A DNA stretch of 64,000 nt from Atriophallophorus winterbourni (GCA_013407085.1 JACCGJ010014744.1:28651-92650), one strand, 5' to 3'. Shown: positions 45,060-56,999, numbered from the stretch's first letter. Program-made: numbers and translations. Notes: a model not told the origin generated them from the letters alone.

Positions 45060-46504
45060 TTCTTCTTAAAAGTAAGGGTCGTTGTCAAGAGCTTCCATAT
45101 CTCTTTTGCAAATGACTTTGTACCATAAGTGCGCTATACCCAAAGGTAGACTTTTTGATATCAACTCACCAACGATTAGCCTATATGAAATTCGAATATT
45201 TTCTATTCCGTACACATTACCTAGCCAGCGTAAACGCGATGTCATTGTAAGCTAAACGTGGTCTATAGATTATGTTTGGTAAGTACATCAGCATTAGTTA
45301 ATTTCATCATTTAAGATTAACTCAATATACAGCAGATGCTCCGTAAAAGGAATGCATTTTGTTTTTTTGTATCTTTTGTGGATGGTCCAAGTTACAATGT
45401 TGTATAGTAAAGCGTTTAGTGCGCATGCGCTGTATAACAGCGTATCCTTCCGCACAGTCGACTTGCGGTTTCCCCAGACAAGATGGTTCAACCGAGACCA
45501 AATGGCAGCTGCCGTGCGAATTTACTTATTATACACCGTATCTAGCGAAACGTTATCCACAACGTTCGAACAAGATATGTTGAATGATATACTGCTGCAA
45601 GCTAACCATTTTCACAATTGATGATGGGTGGCGATGCAGTCCCTTGACCACGGTATTTGACTTTGCTCATGTTGTATTTCAGCGCGAAAACTTTGTCTGT
45701 CTTCGAAACGTAGTCCATAGGCGAGCTGCTTAAAATATCCAGTAACTTGGCTTGTGCTCTCAAATGGTTCATTTTAAAATGCTTGAAATCACATCGTGTT
45801 CCTAGGTAAAAACCTATTGTATTCGTTCTAAAATAGACTGAATTTGTCACGCCAGAGTTTGAAGAAATGACGAGCCTGAACAGTCTTTGAAGGTAGTCTA
45901 TAAGATTAAGCGTTCTGAAGACAACCCTCCTGTTAACGTAGTAAACTGTAATTGTCAGATTAGCGTAAATAGCGCATGAAGACATGAGCTCTTAGAAAAT
46001 GTTTCTTGAATTTGTCATAGGGAGAGTTTCAAGTCATTCATTTGATCATCTCCTGTCAGAGAATTCTTGGAGAGGCATTTGCCAAACTTTAGCAAGCAAT
46101 ATCTGTAATTGTTGCAGGCGCCTCGATCAACATTATTCTTGAAGCGCGTGATGATATTGATGTCTCACACCTCTTGCGGAACACAATCGTGCGTAAACCA
46201 ATGAAGCAATCCATGATGTGGTTGCATCAAAGCTGTTCTACAGTACTGGCGGAATTCTGTCATCATTAATTAACTTTCTGATCGCTAAGACGTCGAGTGC
46301 TTTGTTTAGCTCCTCAAAAACAGGGAGTGTATCAAAGTGTTCAATGGTTGGTAATGGCTCAACTATTTCAAGTGTATGCGTTAATTCCATGTTTTCCATA
46401 GGGAAGAGAGAAGATAAGTTGTAGAAATATCTTTCCATCTGCTGAGTTTCGCTGACACTCAGGTTACCAGAGAGTGACTTAAATGCTGTTGTTTTATGTT
46501 GTTC
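45060..46504 (-). mobile_element. RTE-A remnant, reverse transcriptase part
   Basis: On the minus strand the linker reads YNLSSLFPMENMEL and PLPTIEHFDTLPVFEELNKA (46,238-46,438). Then mixed frames give DINIITRFKNN and GACNNYR near 46,150-46,120, and LQRLFRLVISSNSG near 45,890. These are RTE reverse transcriptase pieces in the right order. The copy parallels 8,640-8,993 plus 14,220-15,070 but carries no LTR-1 insertion. Stops and shifts are numerous. Confidence 0.6.
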
Positions 46505-48574
46505 GCATCACATCATACGTCATTGCATTTCTCAAAATAGGTTTTGAAAATGTGGTCACGTTCATAATCTAAACTAATCTCTATGCGATCGGTTGGAGAG
46601 GTTTTGCGTACCGTCACACTTTTGACACAGCAAGCTGCTTCTAACAAATTGTCATAATGAGGACGAGGAGCATGGCTAAGTATCATTCACCCACTTCCTC
46701 TGTTTCAAGACTTACCGCTGAGTATTCTTTAGTAAGCCAAGTGTGTCTTAGTTCACGTATATAAAACCAGAATCAGTTCTCAATTTGCATAATACCCTGT
46801 GTATTGAAACCAATGTAAATCTAGTTAACACGGCCGAGTTCAGGTCACACTGTGGAACGCGTCCATGAAAGTGCGAACTACCTGGGTAAACGATAAACTA
46901 TTTCGATGAAGATTCTGCAATTAAATAGTGAGTATAGGATGAAAACTAGCTACCTAATTTCGCATCAATGCCACATCCATACTAATGGTCGCAACTTAAC
47001 TTGACTTGGCGAATTCGACCGCTTTGGCATGCGGTTTATTACCGTGTCATGACTGTCCAATTTTGGTTGATCGAAGCTTGTTTGTCAGGCATGAAACATT
47101 ACCCCAAAAGCTGTTATAACTGACTGCAGAAAAAATTTAATTTATTATGAATACACAAACGTTCCCAAACATTTTCGTTTAATTTTTATCTTTCGGTTAA
47201 TAAGAAGATTTTATATTAGCAGACAATTTACTCACTCTGAATCTCAACTGTTGAGAGCTGATATCTATTTCGATGCTTGAGTATGCCCTCAAATGCAGCA
47301 CATCAAATAATGTCTGTGCTTATTTATTCTAGATTAGCAACATTACTTTGAACACTAACGGAAAATAACCCATACATGCGATGAGCAGCACATTTTTATT
47401 CCTATTTTTAATTGTCGATGATAATAATAAACAACTTTCTTAATATGACGTTCAGATAACCATGCTGGATTTTCTTAAACTCCGGTAATACAATATGTTG
47501 CTTCGTTCACAAACAAAATATACGTAGCTAAGTCTTAGTGAAACTGGTGTGCTCTGCTTGAAATTAGTTGCTGGGATGGCCACTTGTTCAAAATATCAAT
47601 ATTCCAGTATATAACAGGCACCTGAGATTGAAAGTAATAATTTTTGAAACCTTCATCTGCAAAATCTCACTCGTGAACTTCTGACCGCCATCGTACCTAT
47701 GAGATGCACACATCTTGACTTGAAAATGCTCTGCGCTTGGATGATTTTCCGTGCGTGATTAATCATACTGTCGAGCTCATGTGAACACGCAAATGCCTGC
47801 AAAAAAGCCATTTAACATCGACGAGTCATTTTGCATATGGCTTTTGAAGTAACTCGTAAATAAATTTAAGCAATGCATGTTTAATTTTAATCCCTTAATA
47901 TTAAGTTATGCATAATTTGAATTAAAAATTTATGAAGCCGAAACGGAAACGAAGATAGACTTTTAGAAATATTTTTAAAAAAATCAAGTATTTGGCACAT
48001 GCGCAAAATAAAAATGTGAACCGTCTAATTGTGGCGTTGAGCATTAGCTTCCATTTGCAAAACTATCTTACAACGCACGTTTTATATACTATCGGCAATC
48101 CCGTGCTACTCCTATCAAACACGCGTGATCCAATTGACCTGGAGTAACAACTTATACTGACATAAGAAAAGGCGAATTCCAGTGGCTATGACCTCAAAAC
48201 CAGATTGCTTCGGACAGGTAACATCATAAATACACGAAAACGGACCACCTCTGTTGATGAAAACATCGATTACAAACATCTATTAACTTCACGTTGAACG
48301 CAATTAGGAAACAAGCTTCAGGAATCAACCAGGATTAAAAATCTTGAGTTAGAATGTCAACGCAATTTCGCATAGGCAAATGTCGAAACGTATTTTTCGC
48401 CTAAATGCATCAACACCATTTTCTTACCTCCTTTGGTGTCTTGGATACAAACCATGAGTAACAGCTACTTCTCGTAAATTAATAACTTTGGCATGCATTT
48501 CAGTGCACCAACTTAGGATGAACTCTATTTTATTTCTGTGAACAATACCATAAGATAAAGTTAAAGGATTAAAG

Positions 48575-48645
48575 CATTTCCATCAAACACCCCACGACCG
48601 GTTTCGTGCTGTTTGCACTCATCAGGTATGGACAGTGATATCAGG
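48575..48645 (-). ncRNA. Hammerhead ribozyme (type I-like), core complete
   Basis: On the minus strand: CTGATGAG (48,618-48,625), stem II (G)TGC with loop AAACA and GCA(C), CGAAAC (48,601-48,606), a CG loop, and GTC (48,596-48,598). Stem I begins AC/GT, has an asymmetric internal loop, then pairs TCCAT with ATGGA. All catalytic boxes match the hammerhead consensus. It should cut after GTC if transcribed from the minus strand. It is the first unit of a direct pair; a decayed unit follows 232 bp to the right. Confidence 0.8.
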
Positions 48646-48799
48646 ATCCACAACCGCATGAAACAATGAAAGATTAAATATTAGGTTGCGCTTGTATGCA
48701 TTGTTTTATAAGGTTGGAACAAACAACCAGTTCAATCACAATTGCAGGAGCACATGTAGATATTATTCAAACCCATAATCTTGATCACAAAATCAATTT

Positions 48800-48860
48800 G
48801 CATGCATTTCAATCACGCGCTTCCCACTTCTGTTATCGTGTTGTTTGCAGCCTTGAGCGT
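48800..48860 (-). ncRNA. Degenerate partner of the hammerhead at 48,575
   Basis: It keeps GC-AAACA-ACACGATAAC but has lost CTGATGAG (CTCAAGGC stands there). The sequence that follows each unit is also similar (ATCAGGATC against ATCAAGATC, TTGCGCTTGTATGC against TTGCGTTTGCTTGC), which shows that the whole ~230-bp unit is duplicated. Confidence 0.5.
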
Positions 48861-49637
48861 AGAGAAAGTCAAATCAAGATCTGCATGTGTTTTGAGTAGT
48901 GGAATAATAGAAATCAACTTGCGTTTGCTTGCCACTGTCGTATAGGAATAACTGATGGTATTTGCGTTATCACACGACGCCGCAGCAGAATTTAACGATG
49001 TATCGTCTGATGGTATATTTCTGACCTACGGGATATTAAAACACGAAAGATCTTGTTTGCTGTTGATAAAGCCATTATTTTAACTATCAAAATACATCCA
49101 TTGGCAGACACATTGTTTTTGTAGACATACTAAGGACTTTCGGTTGACATTCAACATCACATACATCATCAGATACATCGTGACGAGCGGTTGGATTAAT
49201 TTTGACTTCAGATATTTTTGAATCTAAAACTCATATTTTTCATCCGATCGGTTTGATTTTTTGATATATATCTGAAAGTTTGCTACGTCAGATTCATTCA
49301 CAAGGGAATCATCCGTCTATGACATGTCGTTCTTTTTGTGCGTCACCCGTGGATTTTCAAAAGTTCTTTCGTTTATTTGAATCACTATTGTGTATCTGCT
49401 GTTTGATCAACCCATCGGTGTTACCATTGTTGCGAACTACTCTAAGAAATACTCAACGTGAAATCAATTTCACGCCAACATTCTCAACGAGAATCTGGTA
49501 AATGCGCGGCTAAATCAGGTGAATAAATATTCATACAACTCGTCACTTTCCGGCAACTCCACACAACACCATACAAACCAACCCCAGTCGTATCGATTTT
49601 TGTGCTCTGATTTGTAATTTTGTTTGTTCCCGTTATC

Positions 49638-50091
49638 ATGAAACGATCCGATGTTCGCGAAACGTGCGTCGTCTGCATGAAAGTCTTCAGTAGTGAGGTC
49701 AAATCTGTCAGGTATCGCAGCAGTTCCCACACGTGTCACGCAAAATGTGTCAAATCAATTGACCCCGGAAGAGTTATCGATCCTGAATGTTGATAATATA
49801 TTTGGTGTATGCTACGTGTGCAAACGTTGTCGAGCTAAACCAAACACAGATTTAGCTGCTCGAACAAGTTTTGAGCAAAGAAACCTGAATGATCGGATGC
49901 TGAGCTTAGAGCTCCTCATACAAACGTTGAAGACATCGGTAAAGACTCTGGTCACTGCTCAGAATTCTCACTTTGCGCGTATTGATCAAGATAAATGGGA
50001 AAACACTGGCGGAAATACTAGTCAGATAAACGCTGAATCTGATCATTCAACACGAAGTTTCAGCTCTTGCAAATTAGACGGACAGTCTTGA
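49638..50091 (+). pseudogene. CR1-4 ORF1, PHD-like zinc finger protein, frameshifted
   Basis: From ATG 49,638 the frame reads RETCVVCMKVF and HTCHAKCVKS before stopping. The next frame, open at 49,693-50,091, continues with LTPEELSILNVDNIFGV and CYVCKRCRAKP, then a leucine-rich segment that may form a coiled coil. The C-C-H-C-C-C spacing resembles the PHD-type finger found in ORF1 proteins of CR1/L2 elements, which bind nucleic acid or chromatin. One frameshift near 49,740 splits it. Confidence 0.6.
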
Positions 50092-50201
50092 CGAGCGTTC
50101 GTTTCATCGAGACGCCACCTTTACAAATGCAATTGTTGAAGGCCTATTTGGCCATAACATCCATGGTCCTGTTACGGATTCAAAGACTCCTGCTCACCTG
50201 A

Positions 50202-50945
50202 ATGGACAGGCTAAAGCAGAAAAAAGAATTATTGAAATGGTTGTGCAGTAACATGGACTTAAAGCCAAAGGAACCACATCTCCAGCAGCACTCGCCCCAT
50301 GATAACTTGACTGGTAGAGTTATCACTGTTAGAGTTGATGGGCCACTATCCAGCCCAGTAGAAGCTACAAGTGGCGTAACTCAGGGCACAGTCTTGGGGC
50401 CAATACTATTCATAGTCTACACAAACGATATACCTGAAATCGTTCGCAGCAAAATCATTTTATTTGCGAATAACATCAAAGTCTGGATTGGCCTACACAT
50501 CATAGAAGTTTGCGGAATTCTACAAAAAGATCTCAAAGCACTTTATTCGTGGTCCTTGAAAAACTGCCAACCATTCGACATCCGGAAATGTAAAATGTAA
50601 CGTGTCGGTAAATCAATCGAATTCACATACTCTTTGGGAACACAGCAACTTTCATGGGTTACGGAAGAGAAAGACCTGGGTGTGTGGATTAGCAGTCTCC
50701 ATGGCAGTGTTCTGTTTTCTTCAAAAAGTCATGCTAAAGCTTAGCATTGCTCAGGAGCATCTTCGGCAGTTGCACAAAGCAGATACTGCCGCGGATATTT
50801 AACACCTATATTAGACCAACAATGGAGTACGCAGTTCAAGCATGTTCCTCATGTTTACATAATGACATGACCTTGCTGCAACGTGTACACGACCGCTCTG
50901 CAAAACTGGTGACCAAATCAAATCTAATCTTCCCCACTTTATGAA
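50202..50945 (+). pseudogene. CR1-4 reverse transcriptase, 3' half
   Basis: TSGVTQGTVLGPILFIVYTN (near 50,368) and LFANNIKVWIG (near 50,460) are the later reverse transcriptase motifs. The end (50,747-50,945) reads IFNTYIRPTMEYAVQA. The early motifs are deleted and the catalytic aspartates replaced. Confidence 0.7.
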
Positions 50946-50960
50946 AATTAAAAAAATAAA

Positions 50961-51184
50961 GTTAATCCTGCTTGTTATTTTGATGACTGTGTGCCACAAT
51001 ATTGTGAGGTAATGGACTCAGACTGAAAAATGGAATTTTGGAAAAGGGCTTATTAAATAAGTAAGTAAGGGCTATGTACGAAAGCATTATATGTTGAGGA
51101 TGTTATTACATGCGAAGTATCCACCGTGAACCAGATACCGGATACACTGGTATGTGCACTGCGGAATAGTATATCTTGTTTTAT
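50961..51184. other. Short unassigned stretch
   Basis: No feature recognised between CR1-4 and the Penelope-like fragment. Confidence 0.4.
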
Positions 51185-51995
51185 TAGATAACAAAGACCG
51201 GGAGAGGAAACCTTACGCTTGAGGAACGATAATTACTCATCAAGCTGGGTAAAGGAGAAGGGATACTGATCAGTAAGGCATAGAAAGGCATGGCAACTTT
51301 GATTTTTTTCCAAACGTGATAAAACAGATAATGTTGAGTCTCAACTCGCTAACTGCCTCTATGAGGTTATTGACCACAGTATAGCTACAAAGATTATGAA
51401 TTACCGTAAAAGAGGATGTTTGTTAGACACTGGTATTATTAAAAACAGTGGTCAGGGATTTTGATTCATGATCTACCCAAAGTCTGCCAACACAAACGGG
51501 TTCTATGGACTTATGAAGATTCGTATGGTAGATGAATCATTAAAGCTAATCTAAGATGACATTGAATACCCAACACTTCAATTAGATAGACATCAATCGC
51601 AGTTGTTTGAACGGCTAATATGAAACGCGAATACTTTCATTAGGAAAATTTTTGATTTCTATCGTCGATTAAATGCTGTGAAAACAAATGAAAATTGGAT
51701 GATGTTTAGCTTTAAAGTGAGTGCCTTGTTAACGATGCTGGCACTCTCGTTTCGGTATAAACAGAAAGAAGCTCACTAAATTTATACACGACCTTGAAGT
51801 ATCGCATAAACTTTAGTGTACTATAAATTATCAACGATGTAGCAATTTGTTTCTGAATATGAACCGTTTCTTATTCAATGGGCAGCAATACTAACAAAAG
51901 GAAGATTTGTCGATCAACTTACCTATTCCACCAGTGATAACGAATATTTACATTCAGAATTTCGAAAAGATATATCTAAAAAAGCCTCTTTCTAA
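51185..51995 (+). pseudogene. Penelope-like element reverse transcriptase, decayed
   Basis: One frame (51,333-51,779, with three stops) reads ESQLANCLYEVI, then GFYGLMKIRM at 51,498, matching the Penelope hallmark FYGLPKIHK, then YPTLQLDR, and FDFYRRLNAVKTNENWMMFS with SFKVSALLTM where SFDVVSLFTN is usual. A second frame from 51,859 reads MNRFLFNGQQY, QKEDLS and ITNIYIQNFEK, like the next Penelope block. The first catalytic aspartate is changed to lysine, and the YVDD block and the GIY-YIG endonuclease are missing. The fragment stops at the CR1-5 tail. Confidence 0.7.
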
Positions 51996-52059
51996 GAAGA
52001 AAAAGAAGAAGAATGACTTTATTCGTGTTCACGAATTTTCAGCAATAGATTAATTTCTC

Positions 52060-52400
52060 CACATAATACCAATACAAAAATATGTATAGCTTGCGCACAA
52101 TGAAATAATACATAGGCCAATGAAGTGTCAGGTTACCTCGGGCTAGACAAATGTGACGGGAATAAAAAAAGAATTAAAAAACAGGACATCTCAGCGTGAA
52201 TTAAAAATAGGTGAGCGTTTCTCCAACTTCATAGCATCAATAAATTAGGTTCGTTATATAATGCAAATAAAATATAATATATGAAGTGCCACACAATAAA
52301 GTAATACTTGGGCTAAAAAAGTGTCAGGTTACCATGGGCTAGACAAATGTTAGGGAAATTTGAAAAATTAACTCGAAAAATAACTGGGGCATCGTGGCAT
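52060..52400 (-). repeat. Tandem duplication in the CR1-5 3' end
   Basis: Two diverged units about 205 bp apart share AGTGTCAGGTTACC and GGGCTAGACAAATGT (52,124-52,150 and 52,319-52,345). They lie in the untranslated tail of CR1-5. Only one unit is needed for the tail, so the second looks like a local duplication. Confidence 0.6.
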
Positions 52401-52402
52401 CA

Positions 52403-53937
52403 TTAGAAAATTGTCAAGCGTTCTTTCAACTCTGTAACAGCTTTTGATTGCTGTACCATGTATCGGGCCAAGTATGGGATAAAAGAATTTCTAAATTTAT
52501 TCGTTCTTGAATAGGGAATAACGTACTGGCTTCGGGTGGAGGAAAGAGATCTGCAAGAAACAAGGCTTTTGTTCAATGGATGTAAACTATCAGTATAAAT
52601 GTTCGCGATTAATTTGCTGCATTCACGAAAATGACGATTGACAATAGTGTCACGAATGTCATCAGCGGAAACACAACTCAGTCTTGAGATGAGCTTAATG
52701 CATCTTCTGATCATCGTAAAATCCTTTTCCAAGAGGCCGGGAAAAATCACAGGAGATGCGAAAAGAAGGTGAGGAATGATGCAAGAAAAAACGAAAAGTT
52801 GAATGACATTTGTGGAACGGAGAAAGAACGGAGACGTAGTGCGTAGAACGACAGTTGGCGCACTTTTGTGAACACCCTTGTAACATGTTCAGTCCAGCTA
52901 AGATTTTCAGATATTGTAACACCAAGATACTTAAAGCTGCAACATCTGTCGAACACCAAGCCGTTAAGAGAAACGCGAGGAATTTCTTGGTGAAGGGCTA
53001 AACGACGCTGTCCAATCATGTTGGAAAATACGATTTCACTGCATTTAGAAGGATTCAAAGACAAACCAATCGTGGAGGACCATTGACCAATGTTCGTTAC
53101 CATTGATCCTAAGGCATGTTGCTCGATCCGACGATTTTGATTTACTGCAATGGCAACATCATCAGCGTATTTGAGGGTAAGTGCAGATAGGTCAGAGGGA
53201 AGATCAGAAATATAAAGTGAAAATAGAAATGGGGACAATATTGCACCTTGAAGGACACCACGGGGAATAGCTATTTCACGGGATGTTTGGCCGTTCGCGA
53301 CTGTGTATTGGATACGACCCTCAAAATAGGATGCCAGCCAATGAAGAATATTTGCAGTGACGCCATGATCAGATAATTTTTGAAGTAATGAGTTGCTTAG
53401 AACACTGTTAAAGGCATTTGTGTAATCCAAAAAACAAGTTTTTACTGCTCTAGATTTGCTATCAAGAGAACGTGAGATAAAATCTGTGAGTACAGCGACA
53501 GCATCGACAGTTGAACGATTTTTCCGGTACGCGAACTGATGAACATCATGCACCTGACAGCTGGACACGAGTCGCCGTAAAACAATTTTCTCAAGTACCT
53601 TAAGCAACTGCGACGTGCACGCGATAGGACGGTATTTACCAGGATCTTCCTTTGGAATCGGGCTAATGCAGACAGATTTCCAGCAATCAGGCATAATTGC
53701 TCTTTCCATGCAACGATTAAAAATGGATGTGATGGGGGAGGATAGCACTCCAGCACATTCTTTTAGTACAGTGGGCGAGAGTTTATCAAGTCCTGCAGCC
53801 TTAAAACGTGAGACAGCCGAAAGTGCACAAAAGACCTCGGATACGTTGGTGAAAGGTGAATCGGAAAAAAGAGGATGGGGGCAAAATAAAGTTATCTTCA
53901 CAGTCATTATCAGTAATTTGATGCACGAACGATTCAT
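52403..53937 (-). CDS. CR1-5 reverse transcriptase and C-terminal domain
   Basis: The 396-codon frame holds VSRFKAAGLDKLSPTVLKEC, GKYRPIACTSQLLKVLEKI, FAYRKNRSTVDAV, CFLDYTNAFNSV, PRGVLQGAILSPFLFSLYIS, the catalytic LKYADDVAIAV and FKYLGVTISENLSW. All main reverse transcriptase blocks are present. The FLDYTNAF box keeps its aspartate. A frameshift near 52,790 leads into the C-terminal part (52,403-52,750), which ends LHPLNKSL...FRNSFIPYLARYM, as in other elements of this group. It copies element RNA at the target site. Confidence 0.8.
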
Positions 53938-54246
53938 TCACGGAGTTAATATCAAAAATAGGTGGGGATTTCCTGTTGTTCTTTCCACAAATTTGCTTAA
54001 GCGCACGCCATAGGTGACGACTGTCTTTCGTTCCAAGAAGTGTGTTCGTGTACAGCTTTTCAAGACGTCGAATTTCGAGCTTGATTGACTGGGAAAGCAA
54101 CGCAACATTTTTACGATCATGTGTTTTGAAGGCTTTCTCTTTCAATCTCCTTAGGCGTTTTAGGTGGACAGAGGAAAAACGGTGAGGTTTCACAAAGATA
54201 GTTTCTTTAGGACAACAGATTTCAAAGCAAAAGTTAAGATAGGATG

Positions 54247-55125
54247 TCACAACATCACATTCGACGGAGACATCATCTTCATGAAAAAAAGTTTGAAATC
54301 AGTGGTAGAAAGCATGTCCTTGAGAGTTGAAATATTGTCATGCTGACAAGCTCTGGAAGTCACGTTTTTGCAATTACTGCGGGTGAGGTGTCTATGTCCA
54401 GTGCTACCATAAATTTTTGGGAGAAGTTTGATAATGCAATGGTCAGAATTACCAATTGGAGCAAACTTGCGGGCGAGGAAGAGATGCGGTGCATTTGTTG
54501 GGGCAAAGTCCAAAAATGCGTCAGCTCGAGTTGAGAAATGAACAACATTTTTGAGCGACAATAGGGAAAACATAAATACATTGCAGTCATTGAGGTCGCC
54601 AGCTAAGAGAATCAAAGAATTTTAAAAAGGAGCAAGTTTCATAAGAAATTCATCAATGAATGCATTAAAAACGTTGAATTGACAATTTGGGATAACATAA
54701 GTATTTATCAAAATTAGGGATTAAAAATTAGAAAGATATCGGGGTTTACATTCGACAGCCAGGTAGGATATTTCGAACTCGTCAAAAGTAAAAATCTGTT
54801 TGCAGCATGAGCACCAGTCGTTTCGAATATATGTGATGACACCGCCACCACGATTCCTCAAGGGACAGGTTCGGTCAAGACGAAAATAGTTGAATCCTTC
54901 AATGTAGAGCAACTCATTTTCTATTGTCGAGTGAAGCCATGTTTCTTGGAAAGTGGCTATGCCTGTATGCTTTGAAATTTTTGAAGTGAGCAGTTGAGAA
55001 ATTTCACCATACTTGGACCACAGCGAACGAACGTTTGATGATAAAATACAAGGTATAGGCATGACGTCGACGTAAGGCAAGGTATAAGTCATGACGTCGA
55101 CGAAGAGCGACTTGCCAGCCTGCAC
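54247..55125 (-). pseudogene. CR1-5 endonuclease, broken
   Basis: The first frame (54,721-55,125) reads LSSNVRSLWSKYGEISQL, ATFQETWLH and RNRGGGVITYIR, and the second (54,247-54,615) reads LLAGDLNDCNV and IGNSDHCIIKL. Motifs are those of the jockey/CR1 endonuclease. A stop near 54,720 and another near 54,622 interrupt it. The GDFN motif appears as GDLN. Confidence 0.7.
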
Positions 55126-55140
55126 GATGTTTCCTTTTCT

Positions 55141-55419
55141 TTTTCAATGCTTGCTTCTATATATTATCTAGTTTTTGCCGAATAGCATAGCCAAAGTTTT
55201 TTATATCAGAAGTCTCACTAGAAAACACGATATCACGTAATTGTTTTAAACTGTGCGCGTTGAAAATCGTCCTTTGTTGATATGAAAACATGACAAATTA
55301 AGAAAAATGACGAAAAATAATGTGGAGAAAATTGATCGTTTGTGCACGGCCGATTTGAAGGCCCCGCTTTTTTATTCCAGACACGCGCCTCCTGCTGATA
55401 TGTGCGAACAGCATGTATG
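55141..55419. other. Unassigned, possible CR1-5 5' leader
   Basis: No clear feature. It may hold the end of an ORF1 or leader of CR1-5 on the minus strand before block D2 starts. Confidence 0.3.
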
Positions 55420-56999
55420 TTTTCGGCATTGCATGTTGAAATAACGTGTTAGAGTGGATGACTCTAACTGTATGGTCTATTTTGGATAAGCATATTCGAT
55501 TATATTACGTTGCATCATCAGCTACTATTATTCATGGTTTATATAGCAGCGCAACAATAGCAAATGTGGAACTCTCATGTCCCGTATCGATAACGCAATA
55601 GTGGCTGCTGACTAAAATTGAACATTTTGGTGAAGATTATAATTGAGATTTGAACGCGTCATTTTACTGGCTCACACATTTATTTCTGAAACAGATATGG
55701 CATAAAATTCACAAAACGTTTTACCGTATTTCAGCATTTGCTTATGATGAACCAATCTTCTGTGGGTCAATTTCAATAAAACATGTTCTCGTATTATAAA
55801 AAATAATTACGCCATTGTGTATTTCAGCCAAACCGTATGGCGGCATGTTTGAAGGTAAATTAATGCGAATATGCAGTAGATAACGCACGATCAATAACGT
55901 TCATGGATGCATTTGATCGACTTGAAATATCAGTTTCTTTCTTCAAAAATTCCCTTTTTTGTAAAAACATCTTATTAGAAAGAAAAACATTTCGGTATTT
56001 GACTTCATTTAAATGAAAATCCTGTGTTTAATAGATCATGCTCAAACTTTGAGCTTGCTCTTCTTGATTTTAAATCTTAGTTTGTTGAATATCACACGAA
56101 TTTCACACAAGATAAAACATTTAAATGCTATCTACTCAGTTTTTTACCCAAAAATGACTGAATCGAAATTGAAATTCGCATATTTTAAACAATTTTCCCC
56201 ATGTTCATTGCAATCAAATTGCAGTGCGTCTCATAATTATTAATAAGATGATAATAGAAATGCATAGGAATTTAATTGCGTAGGCTAAAATTTACCAGAC
56301 ATATAATTTTAATTGATAATAATTATGACAAACTAGCACTTCACGTACATACTGGACTTTGATTGAGAGAGACGTGATTATGTTTAAATTATGTACATGT
56401 GGAAATGTTTGTCGTTTTCGGATGATGTTTGTCTCATTATACGTGTTTGCCTGCATTGACACATTTAAAAAGTGTTTACTTTAGCATGTTAGGTGGAACC
56501 CTGCTATTTTTGTAAGAGATTTCAAGCTTTTCATGATCAATCCATATAAAATAATAAGCCTCAAATATTTTTAAGCATAATCACGCCAATGTTACAAATC
56601 ATCGATTTGGCTACAGTTCACACATTCAATTTCGATTGTACCAAAAATGATGAACGCTACAGTGAAATTGAATAAGAAATATTTCATTGATTGATATTAC
56701 CGAACATTTCTTCAAAGGTCCTTGAATTTCTAATAAATAATCCTTAATTTCGAAACGAGAACCTCTCAAAAGACTTTATCATATATTTTACAGTTAACAA
56801 GGGTATTCGAGGTATGTACAATGTTGCCGAACATTATATGTAATTATTAATTGCTATTGAATCAATAAATTATTTTGCTTTTTATTACAATTAGATTAAT
56901 TCTACATTTGATGCTAAAGTGTTCAGATATATAGCACTTTATTTCAATTTCGTAATAAATTAATTTCATTTTAATATATCGTGCTGCTCAAATTTCTTT

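Larger units (their letters stand above)
46505..49254. repeat. Block C, third copy of the A/B repeat
   Basis: It aligns with 27,560-29,900 of block B and 5,390-7,470 of block A. Examples are GCGATCGGTTGGA (46,585) against GCGATTGGTTGGA (27,626), and AACCATGCTGGATTT (47,457, 28,401 and 6,287). It is non-coding, and carries the best hammerhead-like pair in this family. Confidence 0.75.
49255..50960 (+). mobile_element. CR1-4, CR1-like element with a deleted middle
   Basis: It holds a leader shared with CR1-2, an ORF1 (49,638-50,091), then after a large deletion the second half of a reverse transcriptase (50,290-50,945). The catalytic box reads LFANNIKVW where FADDIK is expected, so both aspartates are lost. 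C-terminal INTYIRPTMEY-type sequence follows. It is dead. Confidence 0.7.
52003..55140 (-). mobile_element. CR1-5, nearly full-length CR1-like element
   Basis: Minus-strand order is endonuclease (54,247-55,125), linker (53,801-54,250), reverse transcriptase (52,747-53,937) and C-terminal domain (52,403-52,750). The 3' untranslated region ends AATAAAGTCATTC followed by a run of TTC units. The tail abuts the Penelope fragment, into which it probably inserted. The reverse transcriptase is open, but the endonuclease is broken at a few places. Confidence 0.8.
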
